The position numbers were made by a program, and so were the translations under genes. The notes beneath the pieces were generated by a model. It was given only the letters and a program-made list of their open reading frames with translations. It searched no databases and had not been told where the DNA came from. Of a stretch of DNA of 64,000 nt, positions 27,401 to 35,134 are shown piece by piece. Location of the stretch: assembly GCA_047972425.1 (NCBI GenBank), contig JBKEAR010000003.1:124001-188000 (forward strand), given 5' to 3'. Positions within the stretch are counted from its first letter, which is position 1. Every line of letters begins with the position of its first letter. This DNA is from JBKEAR01 sp047972425 (GTDB lineage Bacteria > Pseudomonadota > Alphaproteobacteria > JBKEAR01).

Positions 27401-27630
27401 ATAATATTCATGCCCTTCAATTGGTTGTGACCGATGTGAATATGTTATCTATGCATGGGCCAGAGCTGGCAACAAAAATATGGGCACAACTCCCGAATTT
27501 ACCCATTGTTTTCTTAAGCGGTAATATTGGTGAGCTTAGAGATTCTGTTAAAAACAGCAATGCTTATTTTATGGAAAAACCCATAACACCTAATAAATTA
27601 CTCGAAAAAATACAAGAAATTCTGGAATAA
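24478..27630 (+). CDS. cckA: Cell-cycle hybrid histidine kinase CckA with two receiver domains
   Basis: Bifunctional kinase/phosphatase at the top of the CckA-ChpT-CtrA relay. Its 1050 aa comprise two adjacent membrane helices (about 35-80), a PAS-like region (about 95-200), a second PAS (about 230-330), a third (about 370-480), and a HisKA with His504 in SIIHDFKNMLGAIIGGAE. The HATPase region has NLITNARDAM and FTTKKAGRGTGIGLDSV. A receiver with Asp797 (IISDISMPRLDG) follows, then a polar linker of about 65 residues and a second receiver with Asp986 (VVTDVNMLSMHG). Caulobacter CckA is 691 aa with one receiver. The HisKA, ATPase and first receiver strongly resemble CckA. It lies beside speDE and recA, close to chpT and ctrA. 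Confidence 0.9.
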   Translation: MAEQNYKRHISSKSERLLAGFQMSDTRIEKIKNPMPWFIFSVVFFILSILTFFFVNKLAAIFCFIIAIGGLCYIALLLGRQQIAKHFTLLGQSLYNSPQGVLITDTIGKTKWCNRAFRILLPGVVPPDIKRGNILEGLSLYLANKEDIEAVHRMLQLAATGFEDRMTIMVRLPNGDPASRYVFVSPIDGQEAILWQVTQLQEDAAGLNASLSDTENKYAKEEDDTHFDETKILDHMPCGWFSMNEEGVVLSVNDGFLKIIGVSEAQILKGDFQLSDYIISAKPMEYSESSALLQGRESQNMNGIIHIRRGENGQTVKAWLYQTPQFNDDGTFVATNSIIIPEPHDSLITKEAITEKAVEPVKSVIASDIPVKFANIPMPLIWIDAHRNIKKVNRAFTLLFEQTEDNIIGQPFSILFPSAEGERLQTFLYRVAAGAKSLTLEGLQGLSGQDSLSIRLYAIDAMMDNPNEILLGAQDVSDINKLRSKMSEAEKDQMIGQAAGSIIHDFKNMLGAIIGGAETIMDRVGPDNDIYPDAHTILNSAYRANNLTQWLNRMNRKETGEKNWFDINQLLSNARPALQTVITKKHELIIIRSEDTYGIKLEETAFDQILMNLITNARDAMANNGKVTISSEKHVLNQTRAGFPDDIPVGEWSVIKVQDTGSGIPSHILERIFEKRFTTKKAGRGTGIGLDSVRQMVRAQDGFVNVETEEGKGTLFEIWFPYIQGEAAKEKQAKKYIPQDLTGVGRILVVEDEDQARGYTVKALKQRGYEVLEAVDGQEGLDIIYSENGNFDLIISDISMPRLDGPSMIKESRAHYSDIAVLIISGNSGEDLDRDLEKIGDVPFLAKPYTLEGLVLKVKDILTKKKQQKEASQPAPEQGQKDLFALFTEKSNINTNNNPAKMTNKPKEKIKRSSDSPDLFDDTNQESLIRKPLIILVDDEDTARVFMARKLQSSGFEVFEADDGVGGLDLVLDPNNIHALQLVVTDVNMLSMHGPELATKIWAQLPNLPIVFLSGNIGELRDSVKNSNAYFMEKPITPNKLLEKIQEILE

Positions 27631-27662
27631 AAATATTTTTATAAAAAAAAACTTGCAAAAGA

Positions 27663-27677
27663 GAACAAAAAGAGTAC
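27663..27677 (+). promoter_or_regulatory. Probable LexA (SOS) box upstream of recA
   Basis: GAAC-N7-GTAC (27663-27666 and 27674-27677), 47 bases before the recA start. The alphaproteobacterial LexA box is GAAC-N7-GAAC (or its reverse complement), so this matches 7 of 8 fixed bases with exact spacing. lexA itself is not in the window. Confidence 0.55.
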
Positions 27678-27724
27678 AAACTATATCTATTCAAAACCAA
27701 TGACCGATAATTGAGAGAAGATAA

Positions 27725-28747
27725 ATGGATAAAAATAAAGCATTAGAATCAGCATTATCACAAATTGAGCGCGCTTTTGGTAAAGGTTCTATCATGAAGC
27801 TCGGCCAACAAGAGGTTGCGCAAATAGAAAGTATTTCCACAGGCTCATTGGGCTTAGATATTGCTTTGGGGATTAATGGTTTACCAAGGGGGCGAATAGT
27901 AGAAATTTTTGGCCCCGAAAGCTCAGGTAAAACCACATTGGCTTTACATGTGGTGGCCGAGGCACAAAAAATAGGCGGAACATGCGCTTACATTGATGCG
28001 GAACATGCGATGGACCCGGGTTATGCCAAAAAATTAGGCGTGGATGTAGAAAATCTTTTAATTTCTCAGCCCGATGCCGGTGAGCAAGCTTTAGAAATTG
28101 CCGATACCTTAGTGCGCTCAGGGGCAATTGATGTTTTGGTTGTCGATTCTGTTGCCGCTTTAGTACCAAAGGCCGAGTTAGAAGGCGATATGGGCGATAG
28201 CCATGTTGGGTTGCAAGCCCGATTAATGAGCCAAGCTTTGCGCAAATTAACGGGTTCGGTTAATCGGTCTAAAACATTGGTTATCTTTATTAATCAAATC
28301 CGTATGAAGATTGGTGTAATGTTTGGCAACCCCGAAACCACAACAGGGGGTAATGCCCTTAAATTTTATTCTTCGGTTCGTTTAGATATTCGCCGTATTG
28401 GTGCAATTAAGGATAAAGATGAGGTTGTGGGCAACCAAACCCGTGTAAAAGTTGTTAAAAACAAAGTAGCACCGCCATTTAAAACTGTTGATTTTGATAT
28501 TATGTATGGCGAGGGCATTAGCCGCACAGGGGAAGTTTTAGATTTTGGTGTAAAAGCAGGTATTGTTGATAAATCGGGCTCTTGGTTTTCTTACAATGAC
28601 GAGCGCATTGGGCAAGGGCGCGAAAATGCCCGGCGTTGGTTAAAAGAAAATAGCGATAAAATGAATGAAATTGAAAAAAATATTAAAGCGGCAGCCGGTA
28701 TAATCTTTGATGACTTAGATGGCGATGCAGAAATTAACGAAGAATAA
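27725..28747 (+). CDS. recA: Recombinase RecA
   Basis: Strand-exchange ATPase for recombinational repair and co-protease for LexA. At 340 aa it has Walker A GPESSGKTT (about 63-71), Walker B VLVVDSVAAL, MAW-type loops QARLMSQALRKLTG and loop L2 NPETTTGGNALKF, and an acidic C-terminal tail (FDDLDGDAEINEE). The start follows GAGAAG. It is preceded by a probable LexA box and followed by a strong terminator, so it is a single-gene unit. Confidence 0.98.
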   Translation: MDKNKALESALSQIERAFGKGSIMKLGQQEVAQIESISTGSLGLDIALGINGLPRGRIVEIFGPESSGKTTLALHVVAEAQKIGGTCAYIDAEHAMDPGYAKKLGVDVENLLISQPDAGEQALEIADTLVRSGAIDVLVVDSVAALVPKAELEGDMGDSHVGLQARLMSQALRKLTGSVNRSKTLVIFINQIRMKIGVMFGNPETTTGGNALKFYSSVRLDIRRIGAIKDKDEVVGNQTRVKVVKNKVAPPFKTVDFDIMYGEGISRTGEVLDFGVKAGIVDKSGSWFSYNDERIGQGRENARRWLKENSDKMNEIEKNIKAAAGIIFDDLDGDAEINEE

Positions 28748-28778
28748 TTTTATCGAGGAATTCTCTATATTTACATAT

Positions 28779-28810
28779 AAAACCAAAGGCATTGCCTTTG
28801 GTTTTATTAT
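28779..28810 (+). terminator. Rho-independent terminator of recA
   Basis: A perfect 12-base-pair stem (28779-28790 with 28794-28805), an ATT loop, then T-rich sequence, 32 bases after the recA stop. Confidence 0.92.
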
Positions 28811-28927
28811 TTTAGGCATATTTATAGCGATAAAATAAGGTTAATCAGATAAAAAACTAGATTTTTATGGGAAAAAACGGTAAATAATAGGCATCTATAG
28901 ATAATAAAAAGATTAATAGGAACAATA

Positions 28928-31582
28928 ATGACTACCGCTAATGATATTCGGAGTAAATTTTTAAATTATTTTGCCGATAACGATCATGAGATTGTATCGT
29001 CAAGCCCGCTTGTGCCGCATAATGATCCAACATTAATGTTTACCAATGCGGGGATGAACCAATTTAAAAATGTATTTACGGGTAACGAAACCCGCGATTA
29101 CGACCGGGCCGTAACCACACAAAAATGTGTGCGTGCCGGCGGTAAGCATAATGATTTAGAAAATGTAGGGCGTACAGCGCGTCACCATACTTTTTTTGAA
29201 ATGCTCGGTAATTTTTCATTTGGTGATTATTTTAAAGATGTCGCTATTGAGCATGCTTGGAATTTAATTACAAAAGAATATGGCATTGATAAAAACCGGT
29301 TATTGGTCACTGTTTTTTCGGAAGATGAAGAAGCTTATAAGCTGTGGCAAAAAATTGCCGGTTTACCGACAGACCGCATTATTAAAATCCCAACATCCGA
29401 TAATTTTTGGCAAATGGGCGATACAGGGCCTTGTGGGCCATGCTCGGAAATTTTTTATGATCATGGGGATCATATTTGGGGTGGCCCTCCGGGTTCTCCC
29501 GATGAAGATGGAGACCGTTGGGTAGAAATTTGGAACTTGGTGTTCATGCAATATGAGCAAATAGAGCCGGGTAAACGCTTGCTTTTACCTAAACCCAGTA
29601 TTGATACGGGGATGGGATTAGAGCGTATCACGGCTGTTTTACAAGGGGTGCATGATAATTATGATATTGAATTATTCCGCTCACTCATTGAAAATTCGGC
29701 TCATTTTACAAATTCCGAGCCTTATGGTGAACATAAAATTTCGCACCGAATTATTGCCGACCATTTGCGCTCCACATGTTTTTTAATTGCCGATGGTGTA
29801 TTACCTTCTAATGAAGGCCGTGGTTATGTATTGCGCCGTATTATGCGCCGCGCTATGCGTCATGTTTATTTGGTCGGTATGAATGAACCGGCAATTTATA
29901 AAATGGTACCTAATCTTGTTAACCTTATGGGCGAGGCCTTCCCTGAGCTTAAGCGGGCTCAATCGCTGATTACGGAAACAATCAAATTAGAAGAAGAACG
30001 TTTTCAAAAAACACTCTATCGTGGTTTGCATTTGCTTGAAGATGAAATAAAGAATTTAGATAGTCAAAAACGCTTAGACGGTGAAATTGCATTTAAACTT
30101 TACGATACTTATGGTTTCCCGCTCGATTTAACTGAGGAAGCCTTAAAACCCCATGGAATTGAGGTTGATGTTGCCGGCTTTGATAGTGCGATGGCGCGGC
30201 AAAAAATGGAAGCCCGTAAAAATTGGGCAGGTAGTGGTGAAACCGCAACGGCAAGCATTTGGTTTGAGCTTAAAGAAAAATTGGGTTCAACCGAGTTTTT
30301 AGGTTACGAGCTTGAAAATGCCGAGGCACTTATTTTAGCCATCCTTAATAATGAGCAAAAAGAAGTAAACCATTATGAAAATAGCATAGATGGTGAAAAT
30401 ATTGGTTATCTGATTGTGAACCAAACACCATTTTATGCGGAATCTGGCGGGCAAGTGGGCGATATAGGCTTTATTGAAACCGAAACCGGTAAAGCCGAGA
30501 TTATTGATACACAAAAATATGCCGATGGTTTATTTGTGCATAAATTCAAATTGCTCGATGGCAAAATTTTGGTGAATCAGCCAACAAAAATGTGGGTCGA
30601 TAAATCGCGCCGATCAAAAATCCGCGCCAATCACTCGGCAACTCATTTGCTCCATGAAGCTTTGCGTCTAACTTTAGGTGATCATGTTACCCAAAAAGGC
30701 TCGTTAGTTACAAGCGAGCGTTTGCGGTTCGATTTTAGCCACCCGAAAGCCTTAACGGAAAGTGAACTGGCTGCGGTAGAAAACTTAGTGAATAAGGCTA
30801 TTCGGCGTAATCAGGAAGTCAATACACGGATTATGAACCCCGAAGCCGCCCAAAAAGAAGGGGCAATGGCCTTATTTGGTGAAAAATATGGTGAGGAAGT
30901 GCGGGTTGTATCCATGGGGGGTAATGCGCCTAAAAAAGCCGCTTGGTCGGTTGAACTTTGTGGGGGCACACACGTACGCCGCACAGGGGATATCGGCAGT
31001 TTTAAAATAATCTCAGAATCTGCTGTGGCAGCGGGTGTGCGCCGTATAGAGGCCATTACTGGCCAAGCCGTTGTGGATCGTTTAGGTACACAAACATATA
31101 TTTTATCTGAGATTGCTTCGGCATTAAATACCTCAACAGATAATTTGTTAGAGCGTATTCAAAAAGTAATGCTTGAGCGTAAATCGATGGAAAAAGAAAT
31201 CTTAGATTTACATAAAAAAGTAGCCACAGGCGGTACATCATTATCGTCTAATGAGGTTACAAATATCAATGGTACTAAATTTATTGGTGAAGTTTACGAG
31301 AATATTCCTGCCAAAGAACTCAAAGGCATGGTTGATGAAATTTTTGCCAATGAAAATATTGATGTTGTTGTACTTATTGCTGTTAATGAAGGCAAAGCAT
31401 CAATTGTGGTGGGGGTTAACAAAGATAAAACCGACCAATGGAATGCCGTAGAATTGGTGAAAATAGGATCTGCAGCCTTAGGTGGCAAGGGAGGTGGCGG
31501 AAGGCCAGATATGGCACAAGCGGGGGGACCCGATGCATCGAAAGCAAATGAAGCGATTGATGCTGTAAAATCCACATTATAG
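28928..31582 (+). CDS. alaS: Alanyl-tRNA synthetase
   Basis: Class II synthetase of 884 aa charging tRNA-Ala. The N-terminal catalytic domain starts TANDIRSKFLNYFADNDHEIVSSSPLVP and has the FTNAGMNQFKNVF and GLERITAVLQG motifs. The editing domain carries HSATHLLHEALR (about 571-582) and the zinc-binding CGGTHV (about 677-682). A C-Ala domain ends with the glycine-rich GGKGGGGRPDMAQAGG (about 853-868). All domains are present and full length. Confidence 0.97.
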   Translation: MTTANDIRSKFLNYFADNDHEIVSSSPLVPHNDPTLMFTNAGMNQFKNVFTGNETRDYDRAVTTQKCVRAGGKHNDLENVGRTARHHTFFEMLGNFSFGDYFKDVAIEHAWNLITKEYGIDKNRLLVTVFSEDEEAYKLWQKIAGLPTDRIIKIPTSDNFWQMGDTGPCGPCSEIFYDHGDHIWGGPPGSPDEDGDRWVEIWNLVFMQYEQIEPGKRLLLPKPSIDTGMGLERITAVLQGVHDNYDIELFRSLIENSAHFTNSEPYGEHKISHRIIADHLRSTCFLIADGVLPSNEGRGYVLRRIMRRAMRHVYLVGMNEPAIYKMVPNLVNLMGEAFPELKRAQSLITETIKLEEERFQKTLYRGLHLLEDEIKNLDSQKRLDGEIAFKLYDTYGFPLDLTEEALKPHGIEVDVAGFDSAMARQKMEARKNWAGSGETATASIWFELKEKLGSTEFLGYELENAEALILAILNNEQKEVNHYENSIDGENIGYLIVNQTPFYAESGGQVGDIGFIETETGKAEIIDTQKYADGLFVHKFKLLDGKILVNQPTKMWVDKSRRSKIRANHSATHLLHEALRLTLGDHVTQKGSLVTSERLRFDFSHPKALTESELAAVENLVNKAIRRNQEVNTRIMNPEAAQKEGAMALFGEKYGEEVRVVSMGGNAPKKAAWSVELCGGTHVRRTGDIGSFKIISESAVAAGVRRIEAITGQAVVDRLGTQTYILSEIASALNTSTDNLLERIQKVMLERKSMEKEILDLHKKVATGGTSLSSNEVTNINGTKFIGEVYENIPAKELKGMVDEIFANENIDVVVLIAVNEGKASIVVGVNKDKTDQWNAVELVKIGSAALGGKGGGGRPDMAQAGGPDASKANEAIDAVKSTL

Positions 31583-31737
31583 ATTTGGGTATTAAAAAAA
31601 TGGGCTCATTAACATAAAAAAAACAAAATATGAGCGTATGAATTAATACTTATAAAGCAGTTTAAACATTTGCTGGTTATGAAAAAAGATATATAACTAA
31701 GCAAGTCATATGATATTTTAGAAAGAAGGTTATATTT

Positions 31738-33150
31738 ATGAGAGATCGTAAAGTTAAAATTATTGCAACATTAGGTCCGGAAACGGAAGATTTAGACAGC
31801 ATTGAGCGCTTATATTTAGCGGGTGCCGATGTTTTTCGTTTAAACTTCTCCCATGCGGATCATGCAACGCATAAAGGACGTTGTGATAATATCCGTAAAA
31901 TTGAAGAAAAATATAATGAACCCATTGCTATTTTGGCCGACTTACAAGGCCCAAAATTGCGTGTGGGTACTTTTACGAATGAAAAAGAATTACTCAAAGA
32001 AGGCGATATCTTTCGCTTAGATTTATCTGACGAACCCGGTACATCAAAACGTGTGCAATTACCCCATACACAAATCTTTGAAGCCATGGAAAAAGGCACA
32101 GAGCTTTTGGTTGATGATGGTAAAGTGAAATTGGTTGTTGTTGACCATGGTAAAGATTGGGCGGATACACGTGTTGAAGTGGGCGGATTTATCTCTGACC
32201 GTAAAGGTGTTAATGTTCCGAATGCTGTATTAAACATCTCGGCATTAACAGCTAAAGACCGTGCCGACCTTGATTTTGCATTAGAATTGGGTGTGGATTG
32301 GGTTGCACTTTCGTTTGTTCAGCGCCCCGAAGATGTGGCCGAAGCCAAAAAAATTATTGGCGATAAAGCATGGATTATTTCTAAATTAGAAAAACCAAGT
32401 GCGATTGATCACCTTAAAGGTATTGTTGAGTTAACCGATGCTTGTATGGTTGCCCGTGGCGATTTGGGTGTGGAAGTTCCGGCAGAACGTGTACCGGCTA
32501 TTCAGAAAAAAGTTATTCGGGCTTGTCGTAAAGCAGGTAAACCTGTTGTTGTGGCTACCCAAATGCTTGATAGCATGATCCATACACCAACTCCAACACG
32601 TGCCGAAGCATCGGACGTTGCGAATGCTGTGTATGATGGTGCCGATGCGGTTATGCTTTCTGGCGAAACAACCATTGGTAAATATCCGTATATCACTGTT
32701 GAAATGATGTCTAAAATCATTAAACAAGTAGAGGCCGATCCTTATTACGATAAATTATCGCGCCTATTGGATCAAGAGGCCGAGCCTTCAATTGGTGATG
32801 CCGTTGCCGCGGCCGCCACACGGATTTCGCATATTTTAGGTGGTAAAGCCATTGTATCATTTACGGATACCGGTTCGACAACATTACGTGTTAGTCGCGA
32901 GCGCCCCAGAACACGGATTATTTCTGGTTCTATTCGTATTGAAACAGCACGGCGTTTAAATTTGGTATGGGGTGTAACACCCGTAACTTGTGAATATGCC
33001 GAAACATTTGCCGCAATGGTGGATCAAGGTATGGAAATTGTTGAAAAAAGAAATATCGTTCACAAAGGCGATAAAGTTGTGGTTGTTGCCGGTGTTCCTA
33101 TTGGTACACCCGGAAGCACCAACTCGCTCCGTATTGTAGAAGTTGATTAA
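31738..33150 (+). CDS. pyk: Pyruvate kinase
   Basis: Last glycolytic step, from PEP to pyruvate with ATP formation. At 470 aa it has N-terminal KIIATLGPET and FRLNFSHADH, the active-site ISKLEKPSAIDHL (Lys in the PYRUVATE_KINASE motif, about 221-233), the ARGDLGVEVP loop, TPTRAEASDVANAVYDGADAVMLSGETTIG, and a C-terminal regulatory domain. A terminator shared with the convergent acyl-CoA ligase gene follows. Confidence 0.96.
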   Translation: MRDRKVKIIATLGPETEDLDSIERLYLAGADVFRLNFSHADHATHKGRCDNIRKIEEKYNEPIAILADLQGPKLRVGTFTNEKELLKEGDIFRLDLSDEPGTSKRVQLPHTQIFEAMEKGTELLVDDGKVKLVVVDHGKDWADTRVEVGGFISDRKGVNVPNAVLNISALTAKDRADLDFALELGVDWVALSFVQRPEDVAEAKKIIGDKAWIISKLEKPSAIDHLKGIVELTDACMVARGDLGVEVPAERVPAIQKKVIRACRKAGKPVVVATQMLDSMIHTPTPTRAEASDVANAVYDGADAVMLSGETTIGKYPYITVEMMSKIIKQVEADPYYDKLSRLLDQEAEPSIGDAVAAAATRISHILGGKAIVSFTDTGSTTLRVSRERPRTRIISGSIRIETARRLNLVWGVTPVTCEYAETFAAMVDQGMEIVEKRNIVHKGDKVVVVAGVPIGTPGSTNSLRIVEVD

Positions 33151-33170
33151 GCTTTAACTAATATAAACAA

Positions 33171-33200
33171 AAAAACGACCATTTTAATGGTCGTTTTTTT
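33171..33200. terminator. Bidirectional terminator between pyk and the acyl-CoA ligase gene
   Basis: A 12-base-pair stem (33171-33182 with 33187-33198) with a TTTA loop. It has A-tract and T-tract arms, so it can work for both convergent genes. Confidence 0.9.
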
Positions 33201-33203
33201 TAT

Positions 33204-34988
33204 TTAATAAGTTTCATCAAACATTTTTTGATATTTCTGAATAATTAAATGACGCCGTACTTTTAATGTCGGGGTTAATAGCCCGTTTTCTATTGTAAAT
33301 TTTTCGGGCGAAATAATGATTTTACGAATATTTTCTACCACAGGCGTTTTATTATTCACTCTTTTTACAGCAGCGAATAATGCCAATTTTAATTCTTTAT
33401 CCGAATAAATATCACTTAATTTGCCTAATTTACCATTATTCTTTGTCCAAGCTTTTAACCAATCTTCATTGGGAACTAACATGGCAATCAGATAATTTTT
33501 TTTATCGCCATATATTACAGCTTGGCCAATTTCATCTTCTAGCGTGAGCAAACTTTCTAACCGGGCAGGGGATATATTATCACCACCAGAAAGCACGATA
33601 ATATCTTTTTGTCGCCCTGTAATAATAATATCCCCATTATCGTCAAACTCAGCTAAATCGCCAGTATGTAACCAACCATCTTTGATTGTTTCGGCCGTGG
33701 CTCGGCGGTTGTTCCAATAGCCTTTCATTACATTACGTCCTCTGACTAAAAGCTCATTATTTTCACCCAATTTAACCTCAATACTATCTAATTTGGGGCC
33801 AACCGTATGGGGTTTGGGGTGGGTTGGGTAGTTTGCTGCAATAATTGGGGCCGCTTCAGTTTGGCCATAACCTTGGATAATCGGGAAGCCCATTGCCATG
33901 AGCCATTCACATATATAAGGGTCCAAAGGTGCACCACCACTTACAAATAAATCGACATTACCAAAAGAGCGTTGAATTTTCTTTTGAACAAAGAATTTTA
34001 AAAAGAAATATTGTATTTTTTCAGATATCGATAATTTTTCTTTCCGAACTTTTTTAAGCCCCAAATTCAATGCCTGCTGAAACATGATTTTTTTGCTTTT
34101 AGAGGCCGATTTCATTTGGCTTTCTATGCGCATTTTAAACATTTCAAAGATACGTGGCACAGCCGTTAATATACCGGGTTTGGCTTCTTGTAGGCCGGGT
34201 AACAAATTTTCGATACCATTGGGATAATAAATCTCGGTATGGTAAGTAATTGCAGCAAATAATGCAATATGTTCAAAAGCATGCGATAGGGGGAGAATAG
34301 AAAAGAAGCTCAATTTTTTAACCAATGTAAAAAAGAAGGTAATATCGGCGCAATTTTGCAATATGGCCTCATGGGTGAGCATAACTCCTTTAGGTGCGCC
34401 ACCGGTGCCCGATGTATATATTAAACAGGCCAAAGTCGATGCTTCAATTCGCTTAGCTTCTATACGGATATCATTGGGTTGCTCTTGCCCAATATTGCAT
34501 AAATTATTGATAGTAAATAATTCAATCCCCGGGTTTTGCGTTAACTCCATATCTTCTAAAGTAACAATTGTATGCATACGTTGGGCATCAAGGGCTGCGG
34601 GTAAAAACTTCTTAAAATAATTTTTATTGCTAATAAATGCAACAGAAGCACCGCTGTCTTCAATAATATGCTGATGATCGGTTGTGGTATTGGTGATATA
34701 AGCAGGTACCATGACTGCCCCAATAGCCATAATTGCAATGTCAATCAGTCCCCATTCATAACGGTTTTCCGATAATATAATAACCCGATCACCGGGGCGA
34801 ACCCCAATTTTTTGGAGACCAAGTGCAATATTCTCTACCATTTGGGCGGCTTCGCCCCAAGAGACCGTAGACCAACCATCGGTAGAGCGTTGATGCAAAA
34901 ATGGCTTATTATGATAAAGCTCGGCTTGGTCAAAAAACATTTCAACCAAATTATGCCAATTGTTTCCGTAAGACGCTTGTTTGACCAT
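33204..34988 (-). CDS. Long-chain fatty acid-CoA ligase (AMP-binding family)
   Basis: Adenylate-forming enzyme of the FAA1 group (COG1022-like), activating fatty acids as CoA thioesters at the inner membrane. Motifs are LIYTSGTGGAPKGVMLTH (the P-loop, about 180-197), GYGQTEAAPIIAANYP (about 370-385), and GWLHTGDLAEFDDNGDIIITGRQKDIIVLSGGDNISP (about 436-472). I place the start at the ATG at 34988, preceded by GGGAAA, giving 594 aa. The open frame continues 25 residues upstream without a ribosome site. It is divergent from the oligopeptidase gene. The gene could serve beta-oxidation or lipid recycling. Confidence 0.88.
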   Translation of the reverse strand: MVKQASYGNNWHNLVEMFFDQAELYHNKPFLHQRSTDGWSTVSWGEAAQMVENIALGLQKIGVRPGDRVIILSENRYEWGLIDIAIMAIGAVMVPAYITNTTTDHQHIIEDSGASVAFISNKNYFKKFLPAALDAQRMHTIVTLEDMELTQNPGIELFTINNLCNIGQEQPNDIRIEAKRIEASTLACLIYTSGTGGAPKGVMLTHEAILQNCADITFFFTLVKKLSFFSILPLSHAFEHIALFAAITYHTEIYYPNGIENLLPGLQEAKPGILTAVPRIFEMFKMRIESQMKSASKSKKIMFQQALNLGLKKVRKEKLSISEKIQYFFLKFFVQKKIQRSFGNVDLFVSGGAPLDPYICEWLMAMGFPIIQGYGQTEAAPIIAANYPTHPKPHTVGPKLDSIEVKLGENNELLVRGRNVMKGYWNNRRATAETIKDGWLHTGDLAEFDDNGDIIITGRQKDIIVLSGGDNISPARLESLLTLEDEIGQAVIYGDKKNYLIAMLVPNEDWLKAWTKNNGKLGKLSDIYSDKELKLALFAAVKRVNNKTPVVENIRKIIISPEKFTIENGLLTPTLKVRRHLIIQKYQKMFDETY

Positions 34989-35134
34989 TATTTTCCCTAT
35001 TAAAATTAATATTTTGTGCAAATTATAGCGATAAGCCTTCATATATTCAATTAAACAATCCAATTATGGCTTTTCATTTAGTGGATATCGGACTATATCT
35101 TTAAAAACATAGATAATAAAATAAGAGGATTATA

